DNA of 47,114 nt from CAZDRI01 sp964508055 (GTDB lineage Bacteria > Pseudomonadota > Gammaproteobacteria > PS1 > Pseudothioglobaceae). Made by a program: the position numbers and the translations under genes. The stretch's first letter is position 1; the number at the start of each line of letters is the position of its first letter. This document shows, piece after piece, positions 44,970-47,114 of the stretch. Under the pieces are notes generated by a model. It was not told the origin of the DNA. It searched no databases and saw only the letters and a list, made by a program, of their open reading frames with translations. The stretch covers positions 1 through 47,114 of the forward strand of contig CAZDRI010000012.1 in the NCBI GenBank assembly GCA_964508055.1, written 5' to 3'.

Positions 44970-44978
44970 ATAATAATA
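44970..44978 (-). promoter_or_regulatory. Candidate -10 element of the nar operon
   Basis: On the minus strand this reads TATTATTAT. A -10 here would put a transcription start near 44965, with the 44999-45014 dyad centred about 41 bases upstream. That is the class II activator position used by Crp/Fnr proteins. The sequence is simple AT repeat, so the evidence is mainly the spacing. Confidence 0.35.
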
Positions 44979-44998
44979 ATGTCTTTTTTTTAAAAAGA

Positions 44999-45014
44999 TG
45001 TGATTTATATCACA
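44999..45014. promoter_or_regulatory. Crp/Fnr-type operator shared by narK1 and the divergent regulator
   Basis: TGTGATTTATATCACA: two perfect inverted six-base arms (TGTGAT and ATCACA) around four bases. It contains the full CRP core TGTGA-N6-TCACA and differs from the FNR site (TTGAT-N4-ATCAA) in one base per half. It lies in the middle of the 120-base divergent region, 57 bases before the regulator ATG and about 47-59 before the narK1 start. TATTAT sequences stand at roughly class II distance on both sides. It most likely binds the regulator encoded next to it. Confidence 0.75.
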
Positions 45015-45071
45015 AAAAACAACTTTTAAAGTATTATTTAATACTTTTTATTAAGTTAAATAATTACACAT

Positions 45072-46616
45072 ATGGGAAGTCCTTTAAATATTTTAAATAA
45101 TATTTTTCATAACATCCAAATGGAAAGAGGTTTAGTAGCATTATATATAGGTAGTAATGATGAAAAGTTTCTTGATAATGTAATTACTCAATTTAATAAA
45201 ACAGATAAAAAAATAAAAAAACTTAAAAAACTAAAAAATGAACAATTAATACTTAAAGAATCACACAAGTTATTCGTAAAACTAACTACTAATTTATCTA
45301 AAATACAAAAAAATCGTAACAAAGCTCTTAGTCTTGAAATCAGTGTTTCTGAAGTTATTGATTTTTATTCTAATAATATTATCCTCTCATTAATACAACT
45401 AATGATAAGTCTATCTTTGGCAATAAATAATCATAACCCCACAGCAGTTAATGCTTATGCTTTTTTCTTGCAGTGGAAAGAAAAAGTTGGCTTAGAGCGA
45501 GCTATTACTACCAAAGGTTTTATTAGTCATGATTTTAGTAGTAGTGATTTTTTAGAAAGAATATTGTTTTTGTTAGGCGAACAAGATACTACCAAGAATC
45601 TTTTTCTGTCTTTAGCAACTAAAGACCAACAACAACTTATAGCTTCAATATATGAAACAAATGTTATTAAAAAATTACAAAAAATACATAGAGAATTAAA
45701 AACTAACCCTAACTCTGCTTTTTTAAAAGAAATGCAAGCTAAGGATTGGTTTAATATTATTTCTGCAAAAATTAATGCACTAAATTCAGTATCTAAAAAT
45801 ATTATCTTAACATTAGATGATAGCCATAAATCATCTAAGCCAGATAGTCAAGTATCACTAAAACAGAAAAAATATTATGATTTTATTTTGAATTTAGAAA
45901 TATTTGCTAATGTAGCTAAAAAAACAATATTAAGTTTTATGGAGCAAGGTAGAATTTACAAAATACGCAAAAATAAAACTTTGTTTTTTGAAAATAGCAC
46001 TCCAACTCATTTACATATTATTGTTAGTGGCTGGGTTAAAATTTATAAAGTAAATAAAAATGGTAAAGAATTTATTTTACAAATAATTGATAGAGGCAAT
46101 TGCATTTCAGCTGCTACTATTTTTTTAAATAATTGTTTTTATACCAGTGCCAAAACAATCAGCAACACTACATTATTATCAATACCTATGACTACTATTA
46201 ATAAATGTATTCGGTCTGATAATAAGCTTACTTTAAACATATTAAAAAATATTTCTAAATATAATCAAGAGTTAGAACAAAAGATAGAAATTGTTAAACT
46301 AAAAACTGTTGATGAAAAAGTTGGTTATTTTTTATTAGAACTACTTAATAAGCAAAAATGGTTATCAAACAAAATCAAACTCCCTTATAACAAATCATTA
46401 ATTGCCCTGTATTTAGGTATAAGTAGAGAAGGTTTTTCTCGTTCTCTTAGTTTGTTAAAGAAACAAGGGTTTAGTATTGAAAAAAACATAGTAACAATCC
46501 CAACAGGCCATCCCCTTTGTAAATATTGTGATAGTGGAATTATTAATAATTGCCATAAGCACCACTTAAGACAATGTTATAGCAGAAAAAATTTTATAAT
46601 GGAAAGAAAGTTTTAA
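45072..46616 (+). CDS. NIT-domain Crp/Fnr-family transcription regulator (predicted nitrate sensor)
   Basis: Predicted 514-residue one-component regulator, twice the size of FNR. Residues about 5-245 match the NIT nitrate/nitrite-sensing domain: IQMERGLVAL near the start (Arg19), the SLIQLMISLSLAI helix, WKEKVGLERAITTKGF (Arg143) and the DWFNIISAKINALNSV helix. In NasR the corresponding conserved arginines contact nitrate. Residues 275-385 are a Crp-type beta-roll without the Arg-Ser needed for cAMP. Residues 408-475 are the HTH with recognition helix SREGFSR. The tail (480-505) has Cys483, Cys486, Cys494, Cys502 and four His. There is no FNR-type N-terminal cysteine set. It is divergent from narK1 across a matching operator. 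No ribosome site precedes the ATG. Confidence 0.88.
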   Translation: MGSPLNILNNIFHNIQMERGLVALYIGSNDEKFLDNVITQFNKTDKKIKKLKKLKNEQLILKESHKLFVKLTTNLSKIQKNRNKALSLEISVSEVIDFYSNNIILSLIQLMISLSLAINNHNPTAVNAYAFFLQWKEKVGLERAITTKGFISHDFSSSDFLERILFLLGEQDTTKNLFLSLATKDQQQLIASIYETNVIKKLQKIHRELKTNPNSAFLKEMQAKDWFNIISAKINALNSVSKNIILTLDDSHKSSKPDSQVSLKQKKYYDFILNLEIFANVAKKTILSFMEQGRIYKIRKNKTLFFENSTPTHLHIIVSGWVKIYKVNKNGKEFILQIIDRGNCISAATIFLNNCFYTSAKTISNTTLLSIPMTTINKCIRSDNKLTLNILKNISKYNQELEQKIEIVKLKTVDEKVGYFLLELLNKQKWLSNKIKLPYNKSLIALYLGISREGFSRSLSLLKKQGFSIEKNIVTIPTGHPLCKYCDSGIINNCHKHHLRQCYSRKNFIMERKF

Positions 46617-46624
46617 CTATAATT

Positions 46625-47038
46625 TTAACACTGCACCCAAGGCAGTCCATCATGACGCCAACCATTTAAGTTGCCTCTTTGATTGTTTTCATCTAAGTCA
46701 CCTTCAAATCCAGTAGCTACATGATAGACTTTTTTATACCCTTTTTTTAATAACACTCTCCCTGCTTCTATTGAACGATGTCCACTTCTGCAGATAAGAA
46801 TGATCTCAGTGTCCATAGGGCTTGACTTATCAGCAAGTAACCTTCCTATTGATTGAGCAAATCTTGGATTTGGTTCCCAATAAGGCTCATCAATCCAAGG
46901 CACTAAATAAACTAAGCCTTTTGGACGGCCAACAAACTTATTTTCAGCATAGCAGCGAATATCAACAAATAATACATCTTTATTATTTTTAATTATTTCA
47001 TAAGCTTTTTTTGGCAATAGGTTTTTAACTTTATTCAT
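46625..47038 (-). CDS. Rhodanese-domain sulfurtransferase
   Basis: Predicted 137-residue single-domain rhodanese. It shows VLFVDIRCYAE (the CH2A-type start) and the active loop ILICRSGHRS with the persulfide-forming Cys in C-R-S-G-H-R. It ends GFEGDLDENNQRGNLNGWRHDGLPW, the usual closing motif. I chose the ATG at 47038 (MNKVKNLLPK); a GTG at 47089 would add 17 residues of non-family sequence. It is convergent with the NIT-Crp regulator, eight bases apart. Function is probably sulfane-sulfur transfer; a link to nitrate use is not shown. Residue Cys137 is also the last amino acid, an unusual feature. Confidence 0.9.
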   Translation of the reverse strand: MNKVKNLLPKKAYEIIKNNKDVLFVDIRCYAENKFVGRPKGLVYLVPWIDEPYWEPNPRFAQSIGRLLADKSSPMDTEIILICRSGHRSIEAGRVLLKKGYKKVYHVATGFEGDLDENNQRGNLNGWRHDGLPWVQC

Positions 47039-47114
47039 TGTTATTTTTCCATTGTTATTAGGTGGATTCAACTCATAAGTGCACCACACCCAATTGACTA
47101 GCGTTTATACCAGT

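Noticed and set aside
45031..45044. Second dyad GTATTA-TT-TAATAC before the regulator
   Set aside because: The arms are pure low-complexity AT-type sequence overlapping the expected -10 region. It lacks the TGTGA/TTGAT core, so I do not call an operator.

Overview
This is a strongly AT-rich chromosomal window. Its gene content fits a gammaproteobacterium: sucAB-lpd-sucCD, Mrp next to MetG, a LolCDE/MacB-like ABC exporter, an MlaC-like protein, UbiD and narKKGHJI. The window has no rRNA, no phage module and no intact transposase. I cannot place it more precisely from sequence alone. A complete 2-oxoglutarate dehydrogenase plus succinyl-CoA synthetase, with a membrane-bound nitrate reductase, molybdate uptake and nitrate transport, points to a facultative nitrate respirer with a working oxidative TCA branch.

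Layout. (1) 113-5189, minus strand: a tightly coupled six-gene operon (DUF2141 exported protein, ABC ATPase, FtsX-type permease, LolA-like periplasmic protein, outer-membrane beta-barrel, membrane-anchored LytTR regulator). It looks like a dedicated envelope trafficking system. (2) 5696-13185, plus strand: sucA-sucB-lpd-sucC-sucD, with a short leader ORF overlapping the sucA start. (3) 13314-15782, minus strand: modABC molybdate transporter. (4) 15783-16383: a gene-poor stretch with a 90-bp tandem duplication that looks like decayed coding DNA. (5) 16384-21482: ftsY, a 264-bp MITE inserted directly at its start codon, two M16 peptidase genes, a WaaE-like glycosyltransferase and aroK. (6) 21521-30769: metG, mrp, a small membrane protein, a D-amino-acid dehydrogenase, parB, parA, ctp, an mlaC-like gene and a two-cysteine ArsR regulator. 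(7) 30780-35233: tRNA-Arg(CCG), a decayed ORF, a pentapeptide-repeat membrane protein, a nitroreductase, ubiD, tRNA-Pro(TGG), and a hicB antitoxin preceded by only the tail of hicA. (8) 35284-47038: narI, narJ, narH, narG, two NarK transporters, a divergent regulator and a rhodanese.

The most unusual item is the regulator at 45072-46616. It joins an N-terminal NIT (nitrate/nitrite-sensing) domain to a Crp/Fnr sensor fold and HTH, and ends in a four-cysteine, histidine-rich tail. It lies divergent from narKKGHJI, and a perfect dyad (TGTGAT-N4-ATCACA) sits midway between the two genes. This suggests a one-component nitrate switch that could stand in for NarXL. ModABC would supply molybdenum for NarG, the NarK pair would import nitrate and exchange nitrite, and the TCA genes would supply electrons.
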